Counted from the first letter of the stretch, positions 1-7,100 are shown. The stretch: 8,033 bases of DNA from CAYLLN01 sp036496265 (GCA_036496265.1 DASXLL010000133.1:1-8033), one strand, 5' to 3'. Notes: a model not told the origin generated them from the sequence alone. Translations and numbers: made by a program.

Positions 1-336
1 GACCAGCGGAGCTTTGAGGTTTAGCGTGAAATCGCCATCACTTTGACTCACGATCGTCAGCACAAAAACCTGGTCGAATTGCGAAAATTCCAGCGGTGCA
101 AGCTGTCCGCGAGCCAATCGGACGGCATATTCGGGCACGAACCGCCGCGGGCTGACAACCGGCAGCGCAACTTCCGGCCGGCTGACGCTTTGCAACCACG
201 CCAACGTCGGATTTTCATCGTCACCCAACAAAACCCAATGTCGGCAATCCTCGAACGCCACGATTCCTCGCGGAAAAAGCACAAAATCATCCGCCTCGAC
301 CTTCACAGGGCCAAAATGCCGGGTTTCGATTTGCAT
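1..336 (-). CDS. fliW: Flagellar assembly factor FliW, 3' end cut by the window edge
   Basis: FliW binds the post-transcriptional regulator CsrA and relieves its repression of flagellin translation; in Bacillus it also binds flagellin, so it couples filament assembly to flagellin synthesis in the cytoplasm. The visible 112 residues read from an ATG at 336 and match the family: an opening strand with THFGPV-like residues, FPRGIVAFED (about 22-31), a WLQSVSRPEVALPVVSP-like stretch (about 46-62), then FVPEYAV, VFVLTIV and LNLKAPLV at the edge. Full-length members are usually 130-150 residues, so some 20-40 are missing. An AGAGGA ribosome-binding site lies at 348-353, 11 nt from the ATG. csrA commonly follows fliW, which here would fall just outside the window. 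The gene lies 149 bp downstream of the MoxR module and may be separately transcribed. Confidence 0.9.
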   Translation of the reverse strand, partial: MQIETRHFGPVKVEADDFVLFPRGIVAFEDCRHWVLLGDDENPTLAWLQSVSRPEVALPVVSPRRFVPEYAVRLARGQLAPLEFSQFDQVFVLTIVSQSDGDFTLNLKAPLV

Positions 337-485
337 GGTCGTCGTAGTCCTCTCGCGATGTCACGAAAGGAGCGGGAGAAGTGGAGTTCATCCTCTTTCA
401 TCGGCCGCTGAAGGCACTACAAGCAACAAAATCGGCACAGGTGCTAGCAGCCGCGATGATTGCTTACGACGTCAGCCAACGATCC

Positions 486-2387
486 CTACGCCTTGCGAAT
501 GAAGTCAGCCGCGAAACTCCGCACTTCGCGCCCATTCAGAACATGCACCATGCGAAGCTGCTGAATCGTGGCATCACTGAACTGGCCGAGCGGCAAATGC
601 ACCCACTTCTTCTTGTACTTCTGCGCCAATCGCCGCCACCCGCCGCCCGGCGGCGCCGGCGACAAAAGAGCAATATGCGGACACGCGCTATAGCGGCAAG
701 CGGCCGCCAGTATTCGCTCTTCCAGTGTCTCCGTGAAATCCAGCGATTTATCGTGCCAGATGTCGGGGATCGGCGTTGGAGGATAGATAAAGAGGGCGCC
801 ACCATAGGTCGCCATCGCGATTCCCGGTCCGACAAGCTCCTTCGAAAAATCGGTCGCGAAAAATGCCAGCGTCGATTCATCCTTGTGCTCGGCATACCAC
901 GTTGTCCTCCACGGATAGTCTCGCGGATCGGCCGGCGAATCGAACAGCATCACGACCGTGTCGAACTTGCCCGTGCTCGGCGGCAGCACCTTCACATAGA
1001 TTTTGTTCTCATACCAATGCCGCAGTGTATCGCGAATGTCGATGCCATCCAAAATGCTCGTCGTAAACGGCTCCGTTCGTGCGAGGTCGGCGCCCATCAC
1101 GGCTCGTGCGCGATCGAAGACATGGGCCCGAAAATCCTCAATCAACTTGTCCTCCGGAGGCCAACTGCATTGCGAAAACGGGTTCCACCGCATCTTCCAG
1201 GAGTCGCGATCGCGGCGATCCGGTCGTTTTTGCAGTTGCAATCCTCGCCACACCAGCGGCGGCCCGGGCAGACGATTTACCAGCCGCACGATCTCGCCGT
1301 CCGGCAAGCGGCCGCGATCCACGCTGAGCGTGATCGGCGGCAGATTCAGGTCCTCAACATACGGATACTCACGAGCCACTTCCGCTACCTGCAGCGCATA
1401 CTGATCGCCGGCCGTCTGCTTTGCCGCAGTCACGATTGTGTAGAGATCCGGCGTGAGCCGTCGCTCGAACAGCGTCAAGTTGCGGATGTACTTCAAGCAC
1501 TGCCGCAAGAGATGCGGCGTAATTTTCCGCGCCCGCCGCTTCAGTTCCTGTTGGTAATCATTCCGCGCCGTCAGCAAAAGTTCCTTAATACCATCGATCG
1601 ACAAATTCTCGTCATCCTCAAGTTCCGCCCTAGCCCGCTCATAAAGACCCGTGATAAATGGCAATTCGCCGAGCATAAACAGCAGCGTGCGATGTTCCGG
1701 CTGATAAAGCGACGTTTCTTCGGCTAAATCGTCCTCCACTGTCGGCTCGCGCCGCTCAACGTAAGCTTCGCGAATCCACGGCCAGTCGAGAATCGAGCAG
1801 ACGAACAGAATCGAACGATACCTTTTCTCCAGCCGCCGCAGTTGCGCCGCCATGTGAACGATTCGATCCCGCACCTGCGCGTGCCGCGGCCGCTCGATGG
1901 CGGGCAATACTGCGACAGCGAATTGTTCCGGCGACACTCGCTTTAAGGCATACGCATCCGGCAGAAGCGCCGTATTCGGCACAAAACGACTCGTCTCCAA
2001 GTCGATAAACGCCCGCGGAATATGTTCACTAATCGCCGCCCGCAGCGCGGCGATTACTGGCTGACACGGATCGATTGGAACGTAGCTGTGCGTGGGCTCC
2101 TCGTCGTCGCCTGCCGCTTCCAAATCCGTGTCATCTTCAGACGACTCCTGCTCAGACCACTTTGTTTCAAATCGCGGCGTTTCCGGCTGCGTGACGATCG
2201 TCGGACTCGGCAAGAACTCAATCCCGCGCTCGACATCCGCCCGAAACGACGGCGGCAATGGCACCGCCAGACAATCGAATGCTCGCTCGAGCAACAGTCG
2301 CCGCACCGCGAGCGCGAAATCGCCGCTGCCGTGAATCACGGGCAGACACGTGATGCGATCGCTCAGTCGGAGAACGTCATCGGTCAT
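486..2387 (-). CDS. Large uncharacterised protein with ChaN/TraB-like (DUF5682-like) N-terminal half, partner of MoxR
   Basis: This 633-residue soluble protein has no signal peptide or membrane segment. Residues 11-48 (ITCLPVIHGSGDF, then FDCLAVPLPPSF) look like the first strand-helix-strand of the ChaN/TraB/EreA superfamily, which often has an HHS motif there. After an acidic linker (78-98) come ALRAAISEHIPRAFIDLE (114-131) and RDRIVHMAAQLRRLEKRYRS followed by ILFVCSILDWPWI (173-205). These parallel the 'alr..ie.gipv.fiDLp' and 're.hMa..ir.l...ilvvcGa.H' elements of DUF5682-type proteins. The usual G..H of the last element reads S..D here. Residues 220-345 are helical and charged. Residues 450-633 form a second alpha/beta region with YPWRTTWYAEH, FFATD, VGPGIAMATYGG and a late PHIALLSPAPPGGGW; I do not recognise it. 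The ATG is 12 nt after the MoxR stop, with AGGAGGG at 2404-2410, a rather long 16 nt away. Fold assignment is by eye and function is unknown. Confidence 0.85.
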   Translation of the reverse strand: MTDDVLRLSDRITCLPVIHGSGDFALAVRRLLLERAFDCLAVPLPPSFRADVERGIEFLPSPTIVTQPETPRFETKWSEQESSEDDTDLEAAGDDEEPTHSYVPIDPCQPVIAALRAAISEHIPRAFIDLETSRFVPNTALLPDAYALKRVSPEQFAVAVLPAIERPRHAQVRDRIVHMAAQLRRLEKRYRSILFVCSILDWPWIREAYVERREPTVEDDLAEETSLYQPEHRTLLFMLGELPFITGLYERARAELEDDENLSIDGIKELLLTARNDYQQELKRRARKITPHLLRQCLKYIRNLTLFERRLTPDLYTIVTAAKQTAGDQYALQVAEVAREYPYVEDLNLPPITLSVDRGRLPDGEIVRLVNRLPGPPLVWRGLQLQKRPDRRDRDSWKMRWNPFSQCSWPPEDKLIEDFRAHVFDRARAVMGADLARTEPFTTSILDGIDIRDTLRHWYENKIYVKVLPPSTGKFDTVVMLFDSPADPRDYPWRTTWYAEHKDESTLAFFATDFSKELVGPGIAMATYGGALFIYPPTPIPDIWHDKSLDFTETLEERILAAACRYSACPHIALLSPAPPGGGWRRLAQKYKKKWVHLPLGQFSDATIQQLRMVHVLNGREVRSFAADFIRKA

Positions 2388-2399
2388 GGGCTGGACGTA

Positions 2400-3347
2400 C
2401 TATCCCTCCTCGTCTTCATCCCGATCCGGATGCAGGGGATCATCCGGATCGAAGAAAAAGTCGCCGAGGCCGAGCGGAACGCTGTCGCCGCCAAGTGTCC
2501 GGGCGCGGCGCTTGGCAGCGGCTTCGACATCGAGCGCGTCGGTACCGAGGCATTTTTCGACGGCTTCGCGCCAGGCGGCGTCTTTGCCGAGCGGATGCGT
2601 CGGGTCCTGCGCCAGTCGCTTCAGGGCATAGCGGAGGATATTGATTCCATCGCGCGGCGAGAAATCGAGCCGTAGCTCGTGCGCCCGCTGCAAGAACTCA
2701 ACGGTAATGGCCAGCATCTCCTCAGCGGCGAATGGCAGGTGGTATTGCAAGATCGCCATCTCGTCCTGCCGGCTGGGAAAACCAAGCGGGAGCGTCGGCT
2801 GGAGGCGACTAAGGATGTAATCAGGAATTTCATAAGTCGATTCGTCCTGATTCATTGTCACTGCACAGCGAAACTCGGCGCTGGCCTGGATTGTGATGCC
2901 GGCGACGATCGATTCGACGTAGCGGCGATGATCGAAGAGCGGCGCGAGGCTGGCCCACGACTTTTCGTTCATCCGGTTGCCTTCATCGAGAATGCACACA
3001 CCTCCGCGAAGCATGGCCGTCACCAGCGGCGACGCGTGATAGGCGATTTTGCCGCTCTCGGCCAACACAGGTGTGACGAGTAAGTCTTCCGGCCGTGTGT
3101 CCGCCGTGCATTGATAGATGTAAAGCTCCCGGCCGAGCGCCTTGGCCCCCGCCATACCCAGCGCGGTCTTGCCGATGCCCGGCACGCCCACCAGCCGCGG
3201 TGTCAGCGGCAAGTCCTTTTCGCCAACAACCATCCAGCAGGCCAGAAGCTGCTTCAAAACCTCGTCCTGGCCAATCCACTGGCTGGAGAACTCTTGCGGC
3301 TGACTCAAATGCAGCCGCACGCCGTCGATATCCACATCTCGCTGCAT
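2400..3347 (-). CDS. MoxR-type AAA+ ATPase
   Basis: This cytoplasmic AAA+ ATPase of the MoxR group, normally a hexameric chaperone-like remodeller, acts on partner proteins encoded beside it. Numbered from the ATG at 3347 (315 residues), Walker A GVPGIGKT is at 54-61, Walker B VCILDE at 117-122, followed by GNRMNEKSW as in MoxR proteins, sensor 1 asparagine is in CAVTMNQ (N166), and the arginine finger is in ILSRLQP (R181). The C-terminal lid covers about 200-270. The tail ends in an acidic stretch, DRDEDEEG. Reading could begin at an in-frame TTG at 3359, but the ATG is preferred; ribosome-binding signals are weak for both (ACGGA about 14 nt from the ATG). The next gene starts 12 nt after this stop, so the two are almost certainly co-transcribed. 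The usual von Willebrand A-domain partner is not found in the window. Confidence 0.93.
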   Translation of the reverse strand: MQRDVDIDGVRLHLSQPQEFSSQWIGQDEVLKQLLACWMVVGEKDLPLTPRLVGVPGIGKTALGMAGAKALGRELYIYQCTADTRPEDLLVTPVLAESGKIAYHASPLVTAMLRGGVCILDEGNRMNEKSWASLAPLFDHRRYVESIVAGITIQASAEFRCAVTMNQDESTYEIPDYILSRLQPTLPLGFPSRQDEMAILQYHLPFAAEEMLAITVEFLQRAHELRLDFSPRDGINILRYALKRLAQDPTHPLGKDAAWREAVEKCLGTDALDVEAAAKRRARTLGGDSVPLGLGDFFFDPDDPLHPDRDEDEEG

Positions 3348-3374
3348 AGTTGATCGCAATTCCGTCGCGGGTCT

Positions 3375-3385
3375 TGTCTGAGACA
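3375..3385. repeat. Short palindrome in the divergent spacer
   Basis: TGTCT-G-AGACA is a perfect 11-nt palindrome in the 206-bp spacer between the divergently transcribed MoxR ATPase and GT-C-like genes, 28 bp upstream of the MoxR ATG. It could be a regulator half-site pair or chance. The rest of 3360-3565 shows no gene, and only weak sigma70-like matches on either strand. Confidence 0.25.
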
Positions 3386-3565
3386 GTTTCCCTGATACTA
3401 CCGGGCCGGCATATCCGCTCCAAGTGATCCAAAGCGAATGACGACGACGTTACGACTCGGATGGATTGCCAAGAGCGACTCAAGTCTGGCCGTTCGGACG
3501 ATCATGCGACCTAGACTTGCTGTGCTTCCGGCAACCGCTGCGCTCGCAGCCCAGCCTCACGAATC

Positions 3566-5398
3566 ATGACATTATTTCCATCCGCCTCCGCCCTTCGCCA
3601 TCAATTGCAATCGGCGACTTGGATCGATCGCGGCCTTGTCGTGGCTGTTCTGCTTTCTGCCGCCACTGCGTTGTCGCTGAACGTCGCTGATCCGGACCTG
3701 TGGGGCCACGTTCAATATGGCCGTGATGCACTAAGGCACGGATTGCCCGCGACGACGACGTATTCGTACGTCGCTGAAGGCTATCCCTGGATCAATCACG
3801 AAATCCTGGCTGAATATGCGTTAGCTGTCATCAACGACATTGCCGGTGGGCCGGGGTTGTTGATCACGAAATGCCTGCTTGGAGTCGCAGTCATCGGAGC
3901 GATGATGTTGCACGCGCGACGGCAAGGCGCTGGATTGGTAGCAATCTGTTCGCTTGCTCTGTTGGTAGCCATAGCACTCGGTAATCATTGGAGCCTGCGG
4001 CCGCAGCTCGCCTCCTATGTGAGCTTCGCATTGCTGTTAGCGCTCCTTTCGTATGCCTTTCAAGGCTGGGAAGGCGAATGGCAGCTGCCGATTGCCCGGT
4101 TCAACCGCTTCCGCGGGCAGACAACTGAACAACCGTCGCTCGAATATTCGCTGCCGCGGTTAAAGACGCTCTGGCTCGCGCCGCCGCTGTTCATGTTGTG
4201 GACCAACGCTCACGGCGGGTTTTTGGCAGGGCTCTGCATTTACATTGCGTACCTTGGTCTTCGCAGCTTCGAAGCCGTCTGCCGCAACGGACGCGCCGCC
4301 GATGGATTGGTGCTCCGTTTTGCGCTGATGGCGGCCGCGGCAATCGCCGCCACGTTCGTCAATCCGTACGGCGCCAATTTTCACGTCTGGTTGTTTGATG
4401 ACTTGAAAGTGCCGCGGCCGGAAATCGTCGAATGGCGAGCGCCGGAATTCTTTGACACGCAGTTTTTGCCGTTCTGGCTGCTCTTGTCCGTCAGCGTCAC
4501 GTCAGCCGTGTTTAGCAAGCGCCCGCGTGATTTCACGCACCTGATTATTCTCGGCCTGATTGTTTGGCAATCCCTAACACATCACCGCCACATCGCGTTT
4601 TTCGCGATTGCTTGCGGCTGGTGGTTGCCGATGCACTGGAACTCGCTGCTGAGCCGCTTGGGTGTAGGCAAGAACCCGGATGACGACGCTGAATCGAGCG
4701 TTAGCGATTACGCGGCCAGTAACTCTTTCGCCGCGAAGTTCTCGCCGAAAATGCAGATTGCCTTCGGTCTGCTGCTCGCCGTCACCATTGGGATCACGGG
4801 AACGCGCCTCTGGCCCCGGCTGACCACGCTCAAAGTCGAGCGAGAACGATATCCCGTCGCCGCATTCGACTTTGTCGCCCGCCAACATTTGACTGGCAAA
4901 ATGGTCTGCACGTTCAACTGGGCCCAATATGCTCTGGCAGCCATTGGCCCGCACGAAACTGCCGGTGCGGGCATTCTCGTGCAAATCGATGGCCGCTGCC
5001 GCACCAGTTACTCGCAGGCAATGCTCGACGCCCATTTCGACTTCCTGATGGGACCGCCGAATCCGACGCAGCGATATCGCGACCCGAAATCCGGCCCGTT
5101 TGATCCGGAGCGTGTGCTGCGGGAAGGAAATCCCGATCTCGTACTCGTCTCTCGGCTGCAAAAACCGAGCGTCGAGGTGATGGAGCGACAAAACGGCCGC
5201 TGGGCGCTGCTGTACCAGGATTCGCTGGCGCAGGTTTGGGGCCGCGCGGATCGTTTCGATGACCCGCAAGGCCCTGACTACTTGCCACCAACCAGCCGCT
5301 CCATCGGCGACGATCCGCAGACTGGTTTTGTTGTCTGGCCAGCAATGCCAAAGCTCGAATCAACGCTGGTCACGGCCGAGAAATCCGCCGACTTTTAA
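3566..5398 (+). CDS. Polytopic membrane protein, probable GT-C-type glycosyltransferase
   Basis: This 610-residue protein has roughly nine to ten hydrophobic segments (about 22-40, 95-115, 121-139, 147-165, 203-230, 248-266, 299-316, 322-336, 341-356, 397-414) and a soluble C-terminal part of about 195 residues. The first extracytoplasmic loop carries ADPDLWGHVQYGRDAL (41-56) and YPWINHE (73-79). This acidic-residue and W..HE layout recurs in bacterial GT-C-like proteins, where loop-1 acidic residues are catalytic. NPYG (266-269) and HRHIAFFAI (340-348) are also family-like, as is the end: a YPVAAFDF segment, NWAQYAL, IDGRC, and PDLVLV (523-528). GT-C enzymes use polyprenyl-phosphate sugars on the outer membrane face. 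The ATG at 3566 has no clear Shine-Dalgarno sequence. A DPM1-like GT2 follows after 40 nt and could supply the donor. The acceptor is unknown, and the GT-C assignment is by pattern, not by search. Confidence 0.85.
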   Translation: MTLFPSASALRHQLQSATWIDRGLVVAVLLSAATALSLNVADPDLWGHVQYGRDALRHGLPATTTYSYVAEGYPWINHEILAEYALAVINDIAGGPGLLITKCLLGVAVIGAMMLHARRQGAGLVAICSLALLVAIALGNHWSLRPQLASYVSFALLLALLSYAFQGWEGEWQLPIARFNRFRGQTTEQPSLEYSLPRLKTLWLAPPLFMLWTNAHGGFLAGLCIYIAYLGLRSFEAVCRNGRAADGLVLRFALMAAAAIAATFVNPYGANFHVWLFDDLKVPRPEIVEWRAPEFFDTQFLPFWLLLSVSVTSAVFSKRPRDFTHLIILGLIVWQSLTHHRHIAFFAIACGWWLPMHWNSLLSRLGVGKNPDDDAESSVSDYAASNSFAAKFSPKMQIAFGLLLAVTIGITGTRLWPRLTTLKVERERYPVAAFDFVARQHLTGKMVCTFNWAQYALAAIGPHETAGAGILVQIDGRCRTSYSQAMLDAHFDFLMGPPNPTQRYRDPKSGPFDPERVLREGNPDLVLVSRLQKPSVEVMERQNGRWALLYQDSLAQVWGRADRFDDPQGPDYLPPTSRSIGDDPQTGFVVWPAMPKLESTLVTAEKSADF

Positions 5399-5438
5399 CG
5401 ACGCTATTTGCCAACATCGGAACAACGAAAACCCAACC

Positions 5439-6308
5439 ATGCCAACGACCAGCGCTGAATTCGACGCGGAAATCGGCAATTGCCGGGCAGTCTGCCCGCC
5501 ACGTGACGACGAAGCGCTGGCACGCGTCGATGTTTCGCTCTCGAAGCTCGAACAACTCGCCGCCGATCTCGCCGCCGAAAATCACCGCCCGCCAGCGATG
5601 CCAGAGCTTGCGCTCCCCGCGAACTTCAAGCTCTCAGTCGTCATCCCCGTCTATAACGAGCAAGCCACCATCCGCCAGGTGATCGACAATGTCGCGGTGC
5701 TGCCTGTCGCCAAAGAAATCATTGTTGTCGATGACGCCAGCACGGACCGTACGCGTCAAGTTCTCGCCGAATGCGAGAAAGCCGCCGAGATCAGCGTAAT
5801 CTACAAACCGCAAAACGAAGGCAAAGGCGCGGCACTTCGCACGGGCTTCCGCCGCGTCACCGGCGATGTCGTCGTGGTGCAAGACGCCGACCTCGAATAC
5901 GACCCCCAAGACATTCTGGGTGTCATCCGTCCGATTGCTTTGGGCCACGCCGACGTTGTGTATGGTTCTCGGTTCTTGAATCAAGAATCTGCCCATTGCC
6001 GCGGGGTCCACCGCTTTGGCAATGCCTGTCTCACGCGGCTTTCCAATTGGTTTACCGGCTTGGCAATTACCGACATGGAAACCTGCTACAAAGCTTTCCG
6101 CCGCGAGGTGCTGAACAGCTTTGAGATTCGCCAGCCGCGATTTGGTTTTGAGCCGGAAGTGACCGCCCGCATCGCCCGCCGCAATTATCGGCTTGCAGAA
6201 GTGCCCATTCGCTATTCACCGCGGGGCTATGCCGAAGGGAAGAAAATCGGCGTTAAAGATCTGATCAGTACGCTCCTCTGCATCGTCCGCTATGGCTTGG
6301 CTGACTAG
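5439..6308 (+). CDS. Family 2 glycosyltransferase, DPM1/polyprenyl-phosphate sugar synthase-like
   Basis: This enzyme probably transfers a hexose from a nucleotide sugar to a polyprenyl phosphate at the inner membrane face. From the ATG at 5439 it has 289 residues. The GT-A fold begins at LSVVIPVYNE (65-74), followed by IIVVDDASTDRT (94-105, nucleotide-binding aspartates), NEGKGAALRTG (126-136), the DXD-type metal site QDADLEYDP (148-156), YGSRF (175-179), TDMETCYKAF (211-220), FGFEPEVTARIA (236-247) and VPIRYSPRGYAEGKKI (255-270). These are typical of dolichol-phosphate-mannose synthase-like enzymes. No C-terminal membrane anchor is present. A 60-residue N-terminal extension precedes the catalytic domain; it is hydrophilic with a helical segment (24-48). 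Longer in-frame reading back to 5259 overlaps the previous gene and is not credible. No clear Shine-Dalgarno sequence is seen. Downstream of the GT-C-like gene by 40 nt, it is likely in the same operon. Confidence 0.92.
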   Translation: MPTTSAEFDAEIGNCRAVCPPRDDEALARVDVSLSKLEQLAADLAAENHRPPAMPELALPANFKLSVVIPVYNEQATIRQVIDNVAVLPVAKEIIVVDDASTDRTRQVLAECEKAAEISVIYKPQNEGKGAALRTGFRRVTGDVVVVQDADLEYDPQDILGVIRPIALGHADVVYGSRFLNQESAHCRGVHRFGNACLTRLSNWFTGLAITDMETCYKAFRREVLNSFEIRQPRFGFEPEVTARIARRNYRLAEVPIRYSPRGYAEGKKIGVKDLISTLLCIVRYGLAD

Positions 6309-6317
6309 CTGGAATCT

Positions 6318-6350
6318 CCGTGGCCAATAAGACTTGGAATCGGCTTTTTT
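6318..6350 (+). terminator. Possible weak intrinsic terminator after the GT2 gene
   Basis: CCG (6318-6320) pairs with CGG (6341-6343), and CCAA (6324-6327) pairs with TTGG (6334-6337), around a 6-nt loop. A 3x3 internal loop lies between the two helices, and six Ts (6345-6350) follow. The position, 10 nt past the GT2 stop and before a convergent gene, fits a terminator. The stem is short and interrupted, so this is tentative. Confidence 0.35.
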
Positions 6351-6567
6351 AGAGCACGCCGCCATGCACTCGCCGCGGCGTCATGTGGTCGGGCATATCC
6401 AGGAACCAGATGCGCTCCCACTCATTCAGGATTGCCCGGAAGTTTTCCGACGTGAACAGCAATTCCTTGGTGCGGACGGCCGGATCGCCGGAATAGATCG
6501 GGAGCAAGCAGCCGACGTTGAGGCACAGGGTTAGGCCCAGTACCAAGGTGAAAAGAAGCCGACTCAT
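6349..6567 (-). CDS. Small predicted lipoprotein, planctomycete-type
   Basis: The chosen ATG at 6567 has a strong Shine-Dalgarno sequence, GGAGGAAAG at 6572-6580, only 4 nt upstream, giving 72 residues. An upstream in-frame ATG at 6597 lacks this and would put ten charged and polar residues before the signal peptide. The N-terminus has an Arg, then a hydrophobic core (4-16), ending in LNVGC, so Cys20 is the likely lipidated residue after signal peptidase II cleavage. The asparagine at -3 is not the usual aliphatic residue. The mature part of about 52 residues carries SENFRAILNEWERIWFLD (40-57) and MTPRRVHGGVL at the end. I recall similar short proteins ending in an HGG motif from planctomycetes, but their function is unknown. 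It lies 110 bp downstream of the HU gene on the same strand, and its stop overlaps the T-tract beyond the convergent GT2 gene. Confidence 0.8.
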   Translation of the reverse strand: MSRLLFTLVLGLTLCLNVGCLLPIYSGDPAVRTKELLFTSENFRAILNEWERIWFLDMPDHMTPRRVHGGVL

Positions 6568-6677
6568 CGATCTTTCCTCCGTGAAAGTCGTCCGCATTCT
6601 GATTTGTGGTCGCGGCCTTGCTTCATGCGCCGCTTAAATCGTTTGTCTGCTTTGGTTTGTGGCCAATCCGTGTGTTG

Positions 6678-7085
6678 CTAAACAGTCGGCTCGCCGGCAG
6701 CAGGTGTTCTGGCCGGCGCGGCCGCTGCGCTACCATTGTCGGGCGGGCTATTACTTGCTTGTCCCATACTCGTTTGTCCCATACTCGTTTGTCCGAGCTC
6801 CCGTCGCTCCAACTCCCGAACCTTTTCTTCCATCTCCTTGCCAGGCTTGAAGGTTATGACGAATTTCTGAGGCACGTCCACTCGCTGTCCCGTGCGGGGG
6901 TTGCGGGCTTTTCGGGCCGCCCGCTTTTTCACCTCGAAAACGCCAAAATTCCTCAGCTCAATCCGCCGCTCATCCACCAGCGTATCGACGATGGCATTGA
7001 ACGTCTTTTGAACGATCTCCTTCGTCTTTAGCTGCGTCATCCCGATCTCTTCCGAAATCGTTTTGACGATCTCTTTCTTAGTCAC
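6678..7085 (-). CDS. HU/IHF-family DNA-binding protein with C-terminal repeat tail
   Basis: This 135-residue protein bends and compacts DNA as a dimer. Residues 1-92 are the HU core: MTKKEIVKTISEEIG, a helical pair to about 40, IELRNFGVFEVKKRAARKARNPRTG (42-66) with the beta-arm NPRTGQ, then VPQKFVITFKPGKEM (71-85). Beyond the core is an extension: GQTSM (98-102), GQTSM (103-107), GQASN (108-112), then an Ala/Pro-rich end. The first two pentapeptides come from an exact 15-bp tandem duplication. The start is GTG at 7085 (no ATG at this point), supported by a GAGGAG Shine-Dalgarno sequence at 7095-7100, 9 nt away, and by the canonical MTKKEIV N-terminus. A sigma70-like promoter sits at 7156-7184. 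Whether it is HU or a sequence-specific IHF-like paralogue cannot be decided here. Confidence 0.95.
   Translation of the reverse strand: MTKKEIVKTISEEIGMTQLKTKEIVQKTFNAIVDTLVDERRIELRNFGVFEVKKRAARKARNPRTGQRVDVPQKFVITFKPGKEMEEKVRELERRELGQTSMGQTSMGQASNSPPDNGSAAAAPARTPAAGEPTV
6761..6790 (-). repeat. Exact 15-bp tandem duplication in the HU tail
   Basis: The 15-bp unit gtcccatactcgttt occurs at 6761-6775 and again, identically, at 6776-6790. On the coding strand each copy gives a GQTSM pentapeptide (frame-preserving). A third, diverged copy precedes it on the plus strand and reads GQASN. Perfect identity of the two copies at DNA level suggests recent slippage. Confidence 0.9.
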
Positions 7086-7094
7086 GTTCGGGCA

Positions 7095-7100
7095 CTCCTC
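7095..7100 (-). promoter_or_regulatory. Shine-Dalgarno site deciding the HU GTG start
   Basis: GAGGAG on the minus strand lies 9 nt before the GTG at 7085 and fixes this non-ATG start. Immediately upstream, TCGGC/GCCGA (7099-7103 with 7116-7120) or GGCG/CGCC (7105-7108 with 7115-7118) could form small competing hairpins. The first would take in the two upstream bases (7099-7100) of the site. Any effect on translation is inference. Confidence 0.6.

Noticed and set aside
381..1727. A 448-codon open frame on the plus strand, opposite the 633-residue protein.
   Set aside because: It is a GC-rich antisense shadow: the product is Arg-, Gln- and His-rich without any family motif, while the minus-strand frame has coherent motifs and sits in an operon with MoxR.
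2022..2675. A 217-codon plus-strand frame spanning the MoxR/633-residue gene junction.
   Set aside because: It crosses the junction of two well-supported minus-strand genes and shows no recognisable motif or ribosome-binding site.
3391..3450. A TTGGAG-17-TAGTAT promoter-like match for the MoxR gene on the minus strand.
   Set aside because: It has only 3 of 6 and 4 of 6 consensus matches, which is close to chance in a spacer of this length.
4574..5269. A 231-codon minus-strand frame within the GT-C-like gene.
   Set aside because: The plus-strand gene has clear membrane segments and family motifs throughout; the antisense product is an Arg-rich shadow.
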